From: a virus | Direction: 5' to 3' (one strand) | IMG/VR virus record: IMGVR_UViG_3300025667_000018 | Coordinates: 1 to 29,681 of that record | Length of the DNA stretch: 29,681 bases | Shown here: piece after piece, positions 14,990-22,378 of the stretch | Layout of the letters: each line of letters begins with the position of its first letter | Position numbering within the stretch: the stretch's first letter is position 1 | Notes under the pieces: generated by a model | The model's input: the letters and a program-made list of their open reading frames with translations, nothing else | What the model was told of the DNA's origin: nothing | Databases searched by the model: none | Translations under genes and position numbers: made by a program

Positions 14990-15610
14990 TTACTCTCCGG
15001 AACCGCCCTGGGCAAAGCCAGGAGTAGCCATCTTGGCGAACCACGTCGAGAGCCGCATTTTGCGGCAGAACGCGTCGGTGATCTCCACCGAACCCATTTC
15101 CCAGTCTTGACCAGCGCCACGACTGAAGAAGGGTCTGCCCCTGTCTTCAGCCGTCGTGTCACTTGTGAGGAGGTCCCTCAAGGAGAAGACCCCCAAGAGG
15201 TCAGCCGGCTTCACACCGTCATCCTTGACCTTGCCGATACCCGGGAGGGCATCGCGCGAGGTGAGGTGGAAGGAAGCAATTGCTCCCTCACATCGTTGTA
15301 GCAGACGATCGTGCTCAACACGAGCCAGGAAGTTATCCCTAGCTGGTTTCACGATTCCTTGCACGGTACGCTTCGGCTTCATGGCCTTTGCGGCCTGGGA
15401 GCGGAGCCTTTCAGCCTGGTCTTTGTCGACCTTCGTCGCTTCCTTACGATCGCCGTAGGCGACGATCTTGCCGTCTTCCCAGACGGTATGAGCCTTTCGG
15501 ATTTCCTGCCCACGCCGGGCACCCGGCTTCCATGTGGAACCGGAGGTCGGTTGGGAGTTCTCGAGGTTTGCAAGCAGAAGCTTGCGATTGTTTGTGATTA
15601 CGATAGACAT
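14990..15610 (-). CDS. Hypothetical protein, 206 residues
   Basis: GGAGAGAAGGA lies before the ATG. The first half is basic (KPGARRGQEIRKA, KAMKPKRTVQGIVKPARDN); the second half contains PGIGKVKDDGVKPADLLGVF and ends FAQGGSGE. GIGKV within a helical region could be a hairpin that contacts DNA, as in helix-hairpin-helix proteins, but the match is too short to rely on. Function unknown. It is among the first genes of the minus-strand operon. Confidence 0.65.
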   Translation of the reverse strand: MSIVITNNRKLLLANLENSQPTSGSTWKPGARRGQEIRKAHTVWEDGKIVAYGDRKEATKVDKDQAERLRSQAAKAMKPKRTVQGIVKPARDNFLARVEHDRLLQRCEGAIASFHLTSRDALPGIGKVKDDGVKPADLLGVFSLRDLLTSDTTAEDRGRPFFSRGAGQDWEMGSVEITDAFCRKMRLSTWFAKMATPGFAQGGSGE

Positions 15611-15787
15611 TATATGTCCTTCTCTCCACGGAGACTAATCCGCTGACGGTAGCCATTTGTTGATTTCAAATCCCTAGTCGGCTACAACTAGCAATTCAAC
15701 CCACTTTACAAGGGGTGGGAACCTGTAGAAGAAATAAGCCTGGTTGCCGTCACGGCTAAAGGGACCAGGAGCGCCTGTTAAGGTATG

Positions 15788-16327
15788 TTACCAAACCGTG
15801 GGGAGGTTGCGGTGCAGGGCCAGTGGGCTTTCTCTTTCCTCGGAGTAAGCTTTACGGTTATGTTGACCGCAATTGATTGGCTCCTTCAACCAAGCGTTGA
15901 AGCCTTGTCCCCATCCTCGTTCTTCACGCGCTTGGCGGAACGTTAAAGGGGTCGGCTCGGCAGAACCAATTTTTGTATCGAAGTACGTCCATTGGATGTC
16001 CTCCGATCTCCGGAAGGCCCCAGCGTTTGGTGTTGATAGGATTGTCTCCCCGATAAACTGAACGCACCCGAGGTGGCACTCCCCGTGTTTATCGTACGTA
16101 CCCACGTTCAAGGGAGAATCATATATGTCTACCTGGAACCTAGACGGTTTGAAGACGACAGACCCTTGCGAGCCTATCATGCCTCTACGGGAGAAGTAGG
16201 TGAAGGCCGCTGCCCTCACATCCCTCTTTGCAAGCGTGGCATAAAACTGGCCACGCTTGCCGTTATAGCGTACTTCCCGAAATAGGCCAAGACCCATTAG
16301 GAATACGATAATTTGTGATTTTGTCAT
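15788..16327 (-). CDS. Hypothetical protein, 179 residues
   Basis: AAAAGGAAG lies before the ATG. The sequence starts with a hydrophobic helix (SQIIVFLMGLGLF) and is then mixed alpha/beta and basic (RGQFYATLAKRDVRAAAF). The end is rich in Arg and Glu. No family recognised. Non-coding gaps of 177 and 186 bases flank it, so it may have its own transcript. The 5' part contains a perfect 11-base inverted repeat. Confidence 0.6.
   Translation of the reverse strand: MTKSQIIVFLMGLGLFREVRYNGKRGQFYATLAKRDVRAAAFTYFSRRGMIGSQGSVVFKPSRFQVDIYDSPLNVGTYDKHGECHLGCVQFIGETILSTPNAGAFRRSEDIQWTYFDTKIGSAEPTPLTFRQAREERGWGQGFNAWLKEPINCGQHNRKAYSEERESPLALHRNLPTVW
16230..16260. repeat. Perfect 11-bp inverted repeat inside a coding region
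   Basis: GCAAGCGTGGC (16230-16240) and GCCACGCTTGC (16250-16260) are perfect reverse complements around a 9-base loop, near the 5' end of the 179-residue gene. It could form an mRNA hairpin or be a protein-binding site. Confidence 0.7.
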
Positions 16328-16471
16328 CTCTGACTTCCTTTTAACGTCCTATATATGCCGACGAGGCTAAGACGCCCGTTTGATGGTGAGCACACTTCCC
16401 CACGGGGATGGCAAGTGAGCTTTGGCCTTATGGCCGAAATTGGCTTGGCGAGTTAGTGTGCCAAGACACAC

Positions 16472-16500
16472 CACACGTAGGGGATCGGACCCTACGTGTG
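16472..16500 (-). terminator. Strong hairpin downstream of the first minus-strand gene
   Basis: CACACGTAGGG (16472-16482) pairs perfectly with CCCTACGTGTG (16490-16500), leaving a 7-base loop, 13 bases beyond the stop of the 258-residue gene. No T run follows on the minus strand, so it is either a factor-dependent or partial terminator or an RNA-processing or stability hairpin. A smaller hairpin (GTGTG ... CACAC, about 16456-16471) lies next to it. Confidence 0.5.
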
Positions 16501-16513
16501 CGTCGGTCGGATA

Positions 16514-17290
16514 TTAGGCTACGGTCGCAACATATGTGCGACCATTGATCGTAACGGTGTCCTCAACAGGAGTCTCAACAGGAGCGGCCACAGGAGCAGG
16601 AGCCTGTGCCTGCACGAGTTGCACTCTTGGCATATGCGATCCGTTGACCGCAATGAACCCATTACCCGAGTGATCTACACCACGGTTTTGCATCGTGATG
16701 CACTGAGCGAACTCCTTTGGGAGTGAAGCCTCACTCATGAGCAACCCCGCTGTCTGTCCCTTCCCGGGTATGAGAGGGTGTGATACGTTCGCCTTGGGGT
16801 TGACCATCGCAACGGCAATGGACAGGTCGAGGCCATCCGTGAACAGGTCACGGATGAGATGCCCGTCACTGGTGGCAAAGCCATTGAGCTTCCGCAATGT
16901 TTTTGCGGTTGGCTTTGCGTAGACCTTCACCCCTTTGTGGGCTGTGTTGTTCGCACCGTCGGGACGGGCGATTACCTTATACGGAGGTTGGTTGGGACGA
17001 TTTGGGATCGTCCACATTCCCTCACGGGCGGTGGCAACCATGTTGACGAAGGCATCCTTGGGGATGCCGATGTTACTCCCGGTCTTCGCACGAGCCACGG
17101 GGGCAACAGGTGCGGAGGCCACGGGAGTGGTGGCAACGGTGGGGGTGACTTGGGCAAACAAGTTTGCCGGTGCGGAGGCCACGGGAGCGGACGGTGCGTT
17201 GAGGTTTGCGATGTGCTCAAGCAATTGAGCCTTTGTCTTCTTGCGTAGTGATGTTGCGATTGGTTGTGTTATGGTGTGTAGTTGTATCAT
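16514..17290 (-). CDS. Pro/Ala-linker protein, first gene of the minus-strand block
   Basis: The gene encodes 258 residues from the ATG at 17290; a longer frame to 17392 has no support. A helical N-terminus with KKTKAQLLEHIANL is followed by a Pro/Ala/Val linker with APVASAP units. A central domain follows (about residues 68-205, starting NIGIPKDAFVNMVATAREG). A second Pro/Ala linker comes next, then a short C-terminal piece VTINGRTYVATVA. The two flexible linkers suggest a multi-domain scaffold. The central domain is not recognised. There is no strong ribosome site. Being first in the operon and followed by a strong hairpin, it may be expressed at a different level from the genes behind it. 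Confidence 0.65.
   Translation of the reverse strand: MIQLHTITQPIATSLRKKTKAQLLEHIANLNAPSAPVASAPANLFAQVTPTVATTPVASAPVAPVARAKTGSNIGIPKDAFVNMVATAREGMWTIPNRPNQPPYKVIARPDGANNTAHKGVKVYAKPTAKTLRKLNGFATSDGHLIRDLFTDGLDLSIAVAMVNPKANVSHPLIPGKGQTAGLLMSEASLPKEFAQCITMQNRGVDHSGNGFIAVNGSHMPRVQLVQAQAPAPVAAPVETPVEDTVTINGRTYVATVA
17109..17187 (-). repeat. Direct repeat of 19 bases coding the APVASAP linker
   Basis: GGTGCGGAGGCCACGGGAG occurs at 17109-17127 and at 17169-17187, exactly 60 bases apart and in frame. It encodes the duplicated Pro-Val-Ala-Ser-Ala-Pro linker. Confidence 0.85.
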
Positions 17291-17445
17291 GGGATACAGT
17301 TTTTCTATATTGCTGCTATTCGGCAAAGATGCCTGGACACAGCGACCCATTCGTGATATATGCGTCTCAAGGACGAATCCAACGACACACAAGTGCCGAT
17401 GGACATGGAATCCAGTTCACGGACTCAATTCCCTTCGGGAAAGTG

Positions 17446-17500
17446 AAAGCCACCAAGGTCACTACGTGAACGAATCCACGGTTTGTGCCTTGGTGGCTTT
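17446..17500. repeat. 13-bp perfect inverted repeat in the control region
   Basis: AAAGCCACCAAGG (17446-17458) and CCTTGGTGGCTTT (17488-17500) are exact reverse complements separated by 29 bases. The spacer itself contains TCAC/GTGA. This could be a paired operator or the stem of a structured RNA. Confidence 0.75.
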
Positions 17501-17614
17501 AGCCCTCACACTTCACATAGCGGTGGTGTGTACCACGGGTATGTGGGTGTGTCCCTATTGCTAGGGCATGAGGTTCTTTGGGGTTGCCTTTTCAGACTCC
17601 ACCACCTTACCACA

Positions 17615-17660
17615 CCACCGCAAGATGGCTCTATCATTGGCCTCACAAGCCATTTGGTGG
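17615..17660. repeat. Interrupted inverted repeat upstream of the packaging genes
   Basis: CCACC (17615-17619) with GGTGG (17656-17660), and ATGGCT (17625-17630) with AGCCAT (17648-17653), can form a two-part stem about 100 bases before the small terminase start. Confidence 0.45.
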
Positions 17661-17756
17661 GCATTTATTCATACTTATGCATAATATACATCCCGCAAAT
17701 TTCACCAAATTGCACGTTTTTTGAGGCTTGAAATTTTTCGCGATTTATAAATAACT

Positions 17757-18332
17757 ATGTATATGAGTGACCTTAAATGGGCAAAGGGGATCCTGGAGAA
17801 GCTGGATCAGGGAAAAACAGTTAGTCAGGAAGACCTACAGCGGGCTAGTGAGATAGCACTTAATGAAGTCGCGAGTTCGACACCGAAGTTTGCAAAAAAC
17901 CAGACCGAACTAGCGTCTATATTTAAGGTTGATCGCAAGACCATCCAGAGATGGAGGAAAGAAGACGGCTTTCCCAAGGCGGCTACCAACGGGAAATGGG
18001 ATGTCGCGGCCACACGCGCGTGGGTGAAGGACAATAACAAGCTGGATAATATAGGGGACGCGGAGGAAGAGGATTTACATGAGCTAAAGATTCGCCAGTT
18101 GAAGCTAATCTGTGAGAAACTGGAGCATGAGTTATCGGTCAAGAGGGAGGAGTTCACCCTTAACACCGATGTGGAGAGGTGGGTAGCCGGGATGGTTTAT
18201 GAGACAAAAACAATCCTTTTAAGTATCCCCAGTAAGCTTGCTCCACAAATGGCAGGGTTAGACCCCGTGGATGCGGAAGCGCGCCTCAAGGAAGCTATCG
18301 ATGAGGCTTTAAAGCAATTGCATGAGGGTTGA
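17757..18332 (+). CDS. Terminase small subunit, Nu1-like
   Basis: The gene encodes 191 residues. Residues about 49-70 (QTELASIFKVDRKTIQRWRK) form a helix-turn-helix with the 'dGFPKA..NGKWDV' wing and 'AWVKD' tail seen in Nu1-type packaging proteins. A charged coiled-coil region follows (about 105-135), then a C-terminal domain with LNTDVERWVAGMVYETK and IPSKLAPQMAG, as in Nu1/DUF1441-like small terminases. The protein recognises the packaging site on concatemeric DNA and hands it to the large subunit encoded downstream. There is no strong ribosome site; a second ATG lies two codons in. It is the first gene of the plus-strand packaging block. Confidence 0.8.
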   Translation: MYMSDLKWAKGILEKLDQGKTVSQEDLQRASEIALNEVASSTPKFAKNQTELASIFKVDRKTIQRWRKEDGFPKAATNGKWDVAATRAWVKDNNKLDNIGDAEEEDLHELKIRQLKLICEKLEHELSVKREEFTLNTDVERWVAGMVYETKTILLSIPSKLAPQMAGLDPVDAEARLKEAIDEALKQLHEG

Positions 18333-18334
18333 CA
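18328..18334 (+). promoter_or_regulatory. GTTGACA element 21 bases before the ATG at 18349
   Basis: The element overlaps the TGA stop of the small terminase gene. The 21-base spacing to the ATG at 18349 is the same as in the three other cases, and it helped decide that start. Confidence 0.45.
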
Positions 18335-18348
18335 GATTCCGTTATGGT

Positions 18349-18987
18349 ATGTTCGACCAGGAGCCTTTTCATAACAACCCGACCCTTACGCGGTGCATAA
18401 ACTGCAAGTCCAAAGAGATTTGCGATGCCAAAGGTAAGTGTCTGTTAAAGGCAGCGAAAACCTTTGGGGAAAGATACCAGAAGCTACTTATTCTTTTTAG
18501 CGAGTCACCCGCGGGTAACACGAGCGGAAGATATAAGATAGACCCCGAGACCGGGGAGAGGGTGCTGGTGGTTCGGCCGACCAATACGAATATTGTTAAA
18601 AAACAACGAGACTGGCCAACAAGAATCGCGGAGTTACCAAAGAAGGTTCTGGATAAAGTTAAATCACCCCCAGCCCCAACGGAAGCACAACAGATCGCGA
18701 GTCTATCTAAAGTAGAGCGCGACAAACTCGCGGCTGATCTACATCAAAATACACAAGTACCGGATTCTCCTGACCCGGTAGGCAAGGTTCGCCAAACACC
18801 ATTCGGTAAAGAGCAGGGTAAAACTCGCCCCGGTGCAGGTAGGCAACCCCCTGTTAAGATACCCAAGCAGATGCCAACAGGCGAGAGACTGGACAACCTT
18901 ATTACCAGAATCACGGAAAACTCAAATATGAATAGACGTAGGGCAATCGGGTGGCTACGAAAGATGGTTCTACGAAGAGGAGGTTGA
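18349..18987 (+). CDS. Basic protein with Cys cluster, between TerS and the tag genes
   Basis: The gene encodes 212 residues from the ATG at 18349; an in-frame ATG at 18322 overlaps the small terminase gene and has no ribosome site. Near the N-terminus, CINCKSKEICDAKGKCLLKA has four cysteines that could bind zinc. The rest is basic and Pro-rich, with RPGAGRQPPVKIPKQMP and a C-terminal helix NRRRAIGWLRKMVLRRGG. A nucleic-acid-binding role fits the composition and its place in the packaging block, but no family is recognised. Confidence 0.65.
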   Translation: MFDQEPFHNNPTLTRCINCKSKEICDAKGKCLLKAAKTFGERYQKLLILFSESPAGNTSGRYKIDPETGERVLVVRPTNTNIVKKQRDWPTRIAELPKKVLDKVKSPPAPTEAQQIASLSKVERDKLAADLHQNTQVPDSPDPVGKVRQTPFGKEQGKTRPGAGRQPPVKIPKQMPTGERLDNLITRITENSNMNRRRAIGWLRKMVLRRGG

Positions 18988-18989
18988 CA
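18983..18989 (+). promoter_or_regulatory. GTTGACA element 21 bases before the ATG at 19004
   Basis: It overlaps the TGA of the preceding gene and sits at the same fixed distance from the next ATG. The intervening sequence is T-rich and lacks a Shine-Dalgarno site. Confidence 0.45.
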
Positions 18990-19003
18990 ATAGGGTTTTT
19001 GTT

Positions 19004-19459
19004 ATGAACGAGCTATCCGAACTGAACCAACGCATAATCGAGTTAGACAATGCGCTCGATGAAGTAATTTTTGCTAGAGCCGAAAACCTTGCTAATGACA
19101 TTGCCTTTGAGGAAGAAAAACGAAGAGGCCGCGCGGGAGCAATCGTTGGAGGCACGGTAGGAGGAGGAGCCGCTCTTGCAGGAGGCGCACTTGGAGGCGC
19201 AGCCTTATACGGTGCGAGGAAGAATCGTTTTGGGCAACCTCGCCAGCGCGGAAATCTAAATCAGACGAACATGGTTAAGCGTTGGCAGAGTAAAGGGCTA
19301 GGCTCTCGGATGAAGCAATCGCTAGGCAATCTAGCGTCAGGTAAGGGACTTGCCAAAAAGGACCCAACTAAATTTTTAAAGTATGGAGCCAAGGGCGCTC
19401 AAGGTGCCGGGAAGTTCATAGGTAAGGGTGTTAAAAACATCGCAAAGCTCTGGAGGTAA
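19004..19459 (+). CDS. Tagged glycine-zipper basic protein 1
   Basis: The gene encodes 151 residues. The start MNELSELNQRIIELDNALDEV carries the shared tag helix (RIIELDNALDEV, then FAR). A second short acidic helix with IAFEEEKRRGR follows, and then a long glycine zipper, GAIVGGTVGGGAALAGGALG, about residues 46-68. The rest is basic and Gly/Lys-rich with no recognisable domain. Glycine zippers pack helices in membranes; basic bodies suit DNA contact. It begins a run of four genes with the same N-terminal helix. An internal head or ejection protein is inferred. Confidence 0.7.
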   Translation: MNELSELNQRIIELDNALDEVIFARAENLANDIAFEEEKRRGRAGAIVGGTVGGGAALAGGALGGAALYGARKNRFGQPRQRGNLNQTNMVKRWQSKGLGSRMKQSLGNLASGKGLAKKDPTKFLKYGAKGAQGAGKFIGKGVKNIAKLWR

Positions 19460-19462
19460 AAA

Positions 19463-19906
19463 ATGGATAGATTACTAGAACTCAATGAGTACATGGATAA
19501 TGTACTGGAATTTGCAAGGGACGAGGAAAAGAAACCTACGCGTCCAATTTCCCGATTTGTGACTAGCCCATGGCTTCCCGCTGCCGGGTTTGGTGCGGCA
19601 GGGGCTGGTGCTGGAGTGAATCAAGCTCATCGGCAATTCCTTGGGAAGGGGGCTTTGAGGCGTATGCCCAATGGTAAACTTCCTAGAAAAGCAAAAGCAG
19701 TCTTGGCCGCCGGCGGTTTAGCGGGCGCAGGCATCATGGGCGGCGCAGGTTATGGAGCAGGCGCGTTGAGGAATGTTATTGCTCGCCGGGGAGAAGAAGG
19801 CCGCATAAACAAGATGCGAAAGAAGAGGGATAGACTTTCTTCCGGTAAACGCCGGGATCGTGTTGAACGTAAAATCGCAAAGAGAGCAGGCCGCTATGCA
19901 GAATAG
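19463..19906 (+). CDS. Tagged glycine-zipper basic protein 2
   Basis: The gene encodes 147 residues with GGAGG before the ATG. The N-terminus MDRLLELNEYMDNVLEFAR is the clearest copy of the shared tag. It is followed by DEEKK and two alanine/glycine zipper segments (PAAGFGAAGAGAGV and AAGGLAGAGIMGGAGYGAGA). The C-terminus is a very basic helix (RRDRVERKIAKRAGR). The body shares no obvious sequence with the preceding gene apart from the tag and the composition. Confidence 0.72.
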   Translation: MDRLLELNEYMDNVLEFARDEEKKPTRPISRFVTSPWLPAAGFGAAGAGAGVNQAHRQFLGKGALRRMPNGKLPRKAKAVLAAGGLAGAGIMGGAGYGAGALRNVIARRGEEGRINKMRKKRDRLSSGKRRDRVERKIAKRAGRYAE

Positions 19907-20228
19907 ACTAATAGAGTTAGATGCATATCTTGATGATGTGCTGGAGTTTACTACTTTCAAATACGTCGCACCGGATGTAAGTAATAAAGAGCCTACCAGA
20001 GATGCTGGAGGGCTTAATGAGCCACAGAAAACACCGGCAAAAGCCAAGGATCAAAAAAAGAAGCCGGCCAAAACCACCGCTGCTGCTGCTCCAAAGAAGA
20101 CTCCTTGGGGCAAGTATGGCAAGTATGGTGCAATTGGTGCTGGTGCTGTAGGATTGGGGTATGGAGCACATCACCTCTATCGTCAGCATAAGCAGAATAG
20201 CCAAAATCGCCAGAGACGTGCATACTAG
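19896..20228 (+). CDS. Tagged basic protein 3
   Basis: The gene encodes 110 residues from the ATG at 19896, chosen because it places the tag MQNRLIELDAYLDDVLEF at the very N-terminus; an upstream ATG at 19860 is also in frame. A Lys/Pro/Ala-rich linker follows (KDQKKKPAKTTAAAAPKK), then one Gly-rich hydrophobic segment (YGAIGAGAVGLGYGAHH) and a basic tail. It overlaps the previous gene by 11 bases. Confidence 0.7.
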   Translation: MQNRLIELDAYLDDVLEFTTFKYVAPDVSNKEPTRDAGGLNEPQKTPAKAKDQKKKPAKTTAAAAPKKTPWGKYGKYGAIGAGAVGLGYGAHHLYRQHKQNSQNRQRRAY

Positions 20229-20589
20229 ACTGCTAGAGCTAAGTGAGTCCCTCGATTCACTGCTTGAGTTTAAAGGTCTCCATCCCGGCCAGGTTCTAGT
20301 TGAAAAGGGTTTCGGGAGGCGTCGCATCAAGGTTCCCAGTTGGTACAAAAAGGGATACCGCATTAAGGGTAAAGATGGCAAAATAATCTCCCCGCGCGTA
20401 CGGGATTACCTCGGTGGTGGGCGCATTAATACTTTTACAGGGGAACGCATCAGGCGAGACCCCAAAGAAGCGGCCAAGCTTATCGGGAGACGTGTTGGGA
20501 AACATGTTGGTAAGCACAAGGTTGCGTACACGGGACTTGCGGGAATAGGAGCGGGAGCCTACGTCAATAGGCCACGTAAGGACGATTGA
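20218..20589 (+). CDS. Tagged basic protein 4, GTG start
   Basis: The gene encodes 123 residues. The GTG at 20218 is preferred over an ATG at 20161 because it overlaps the preceding stop by 11 bases, as in the previous pair, and gives the tag VHTRLLELSESLDSLLEF at the N-terminus. The body is basic (GFGRRRIKVPSWYKKGYRIK) and ends with a short alanine/glycine segment, AYTGLAGIGAGAYV. Its stop overlaps the large terminase start. Confidence 0.68.
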   Translation: MHTRLLELSESLDSLLEFKGLHPGQVLVEKGFGRRRIKVPSWYKKGYRIKGKDGKIISPRVRDYLGGGRINTFTGERIRRDPKEAAKLIGRRVGKHVGKHKVAYTGLAGIGAGAYVNRPRKDD

Positions 20590-22316
20590 ATATCGTAGAG
20601 CAGGCCGCGCGCGAGGCGTGGAAACCCGCCGATAGGCGCGCTCCATGGGAATGGGCAGAGGATAATTTCAAGGTGGCAGTTAGCCCCTTTCCCGGGATGT
20701 GGCGTTCAGACAATGCCCCGTGGGTTAGAAAGTTCATGGAATCCTTTGCGGATAACCGGGTTCGCTCAATTTCCATAATGTGTGCGGCCCAGAGCGCGAA
20801 GACCGAGACCATGATAGCCTGCTTATGCTGGCTTATATCCGAAGATCCTGGTCCATGTATGTGGGTTACCTCAAACGAGGATGAGGCATTAAAGTTCGCC
20901 AAGGAGCGCATGATGCCTTCCTTAAAAGCTTGCCCCCCTGTTGCCCAGTTGATGCCAAAGAGTAGGGAACTAGCAAAGGCCAAAGAGGTATTCTTTCCGC
21001 ATATGACGCTTGAGTTGGTTGGATCAAATGCTCCCTCCAAGCTTCAATCCAAACCCAGACGATGGCTCTTAATGGATGAGGTTCGCAATTGGCCTCCAGG
21101 GGCATTACCGATGGTTCTAAAAAGAACCCGAACCTACTGGAATGCTCGACAGGTGGTAATGTCCACGCCCGCGGACGAACACGATTCAGTTCACCAGGAG
21201 TATCTAAAGGGAAACCAGCAGGTCTGGAAGGTAGCTTGCCCGAAGTGCAAAGAGAAGCACGAGCTTGATTGGGAATTTGTAAAGTGGGATACAAATGAAA
21301 AGACCCGGCCATCAGGGAAGTATGATTTTGATAACCTATCCAAGACGATACGGATGGAATGTCCCGCCTGTGGTTACGAGACTTATGATACCCCACCTGA
21401 GAGACGCAGGCTTACCAAGGGTGATTGGGTCGAGACGAACCCGGAGGCATCCAGACAACGCAAGAGCTTCACGTGGTCCGCGCTTTTACCGACATGGGTA
21501 AGATGGGCTGAGTTGGTTGAGGAATTTCTTTCAGCAAAGAAAGCATTATCATGGGGTGATCCCCAGCCACTAAAGACTTTTATAACCGAATCCTTGGGAC
21601 AACCCTGGCAAGACCGTCTTCGGTATGGTGACCAGGGTAATTGGTCGGAAGACCGAAAGGGTACTTTCCGTATGCTGGATAAATGGCCAAAAGAGGATCG
21701 TCGGTTCCTTGGGGTTGATGTCCAGAAGGATCATCTTTTCTATGTATGCCGGGCTTTCGGTAAGGAGGGGATGTCTCGATTGATCGACTACGGTAAGATA
21801 GCAGACTTCTCATCACTGCGTGAAAAGATCCAGGAACTAGGGGTGGATGATGATGATGTGGTGGTGGACTCAGGGTATAATGCCACGAGTATTTACAACG
21901 AAGTCACAAAATCCGGGTACTCATGGAAGCCGATGAAGGGCGATGACTTCCAATACTTCGTGGTGGATGGTGTTCGCCAGCCATACAAGGATACGTTGGT
22001 TGATCCAGCTATGGGTACTTCTCTCCAGGGGCAAGTACGCCCGGTGAGACTTTTTGTTTTCTCAAACCCCGCGATCAAGGACTTACTTTCGGAGTACACC
22101 CGGGGCATTGGCCCCTCCTGGGAGATACCAGAAAACGTAACAATAGATTACGTTCAACAAATGTCCGCGGAGCACCGTGAGGAGATACAGGATGCCTACG
22201 GAAAGATTACCTATAAGTGGGTAAATAAACCCCGCCGACCAAATCACTACTGGGACTGCGAGTGCATGATTATGGTGGCGGGACTTGTTACGGGAGCTAT
22301 AGGCGTCACCACCTGA
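20586..22316 (+). CDS. Terminase large subunit, GpA-like
   Basis: The gene encodes 576 residues. It starts at TTG, which overlaps the previous stop as TTGA, with AAGGA upstream; no ATG lies near. ATPase part: a Walker A-like AAQSAKT (about 67-73, with alanine in place of the usual glycine) and Walker B RWLLMDE (159-165), then the coupling segment VMSTPADEHDSVHQEY. A zinc-ribbon insertion has C218, C221, C259 and C262. The nuclease part begins near GVDVQKD (D378), with VVVDSGYN and a C-terminal NHYWDCECM, as in lambda GpA-type terminases. It cuts concatemers and pumps DNA into the prohead with the portal. Length is slightly below lambda GpA (641). Confidence 0.93.
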   Translation: MNIVEQAAREAWKPADRRAPWEWAEDNFKVAVSPFPGMWRSDNAPWVRKFMESFADNRVRSISIMCAAQSAKTETMIACLCWLISEDPGPCMWVTSNEDEALKFAKERMMPSLKACPPVAQLMPKSRELAKAKEVFFPHMTLELVGSNAPSKLQSKPRRWLLMDEVRNWPPGALPMVLKRTRTYWNARQVVMSTPADEHDSVHQEYLKGNQQVWKVACPKCKEKHELDWEFVKWDTNEKTRPSGKYDFDNLSKTIRMECPACGYETYDTPPERRRLTKGDWVETNPEASRQRKSFTWSALLPTWVRWAELVEEFLSAKKALSWGDPQPLKTFITESLGQPWQDRLRYGDQGNWSEDRKGTFRMLDKWPKEDRRFLGVDVQKDHLFYVCRAFGKEGMSRLIDYGKIADFSSLREKIQELGVDDDDVVVDSGYNATSIYNEVTKSGYSWKPMKGDDFQYFVVDGVRQPYKDTLVDPAMGTSLQGQVRPVRLFVFSNPAIKDLLSEYTRGIGPSWEIPENVTIDYVQQMSAEHREEIQDAYGKITYKWVNKPRRPNHYWDCECMIMVAGLVTGAIGVTT

Positions 22317-22326
22317 CCCAAAACCC

Positions 22327-22362
22327 TATAATAGGTAGTGGCTAACCACTCTACCTATTATA
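22327..22362. terminator. Bidirectional terminator hairpin between convergent genes
   Basis: TATAATAGGTAG (22327-22338) pairs with CTACCTATTATA (22351-22362) in a 12-base perfect stem. The inner TGG/CCA can extend it with a small bulge. It sits in the 62-base gap between the large terminase and the convergent DUF3102-like gene, and AT-rich ends serve both directions. Confidence 0.8.
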
Positions 22363-22378
22363 TTAATGGGATTTTTGG

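Larger units (their letters stand above)
17291..17756. promoter_or_regulatory. Divergent control region, 466 bases, no convincing gene
   Basis: This gap separates the two divergent transcription units and should hold both promoters. No convincing coding frame was found. It carries a cluster of inverted repeats: TTCCC/GGGAA (about 17430-17442), the 13-base pair at 17446-17500, GTGGT/ACCAC near 17522-17535, CCCTA/TAGGG near 17553-17566, and an interrupted pair at 17615-17660. The last 100 bases are AT-rich, with TTGAAA at 17728 and TATAAATA at 17746, but no pair of -35/-10 boxes at standard spacing was convincing. Operators or a structured RNA are possible. Confidence 0.5.

Noticed and set aside
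17746-17753. TATAAATA before the small terminase read as a T4-type late promoter
   Set aside because: It would start transcription at or after the start codon, and the other late genes here lack it.
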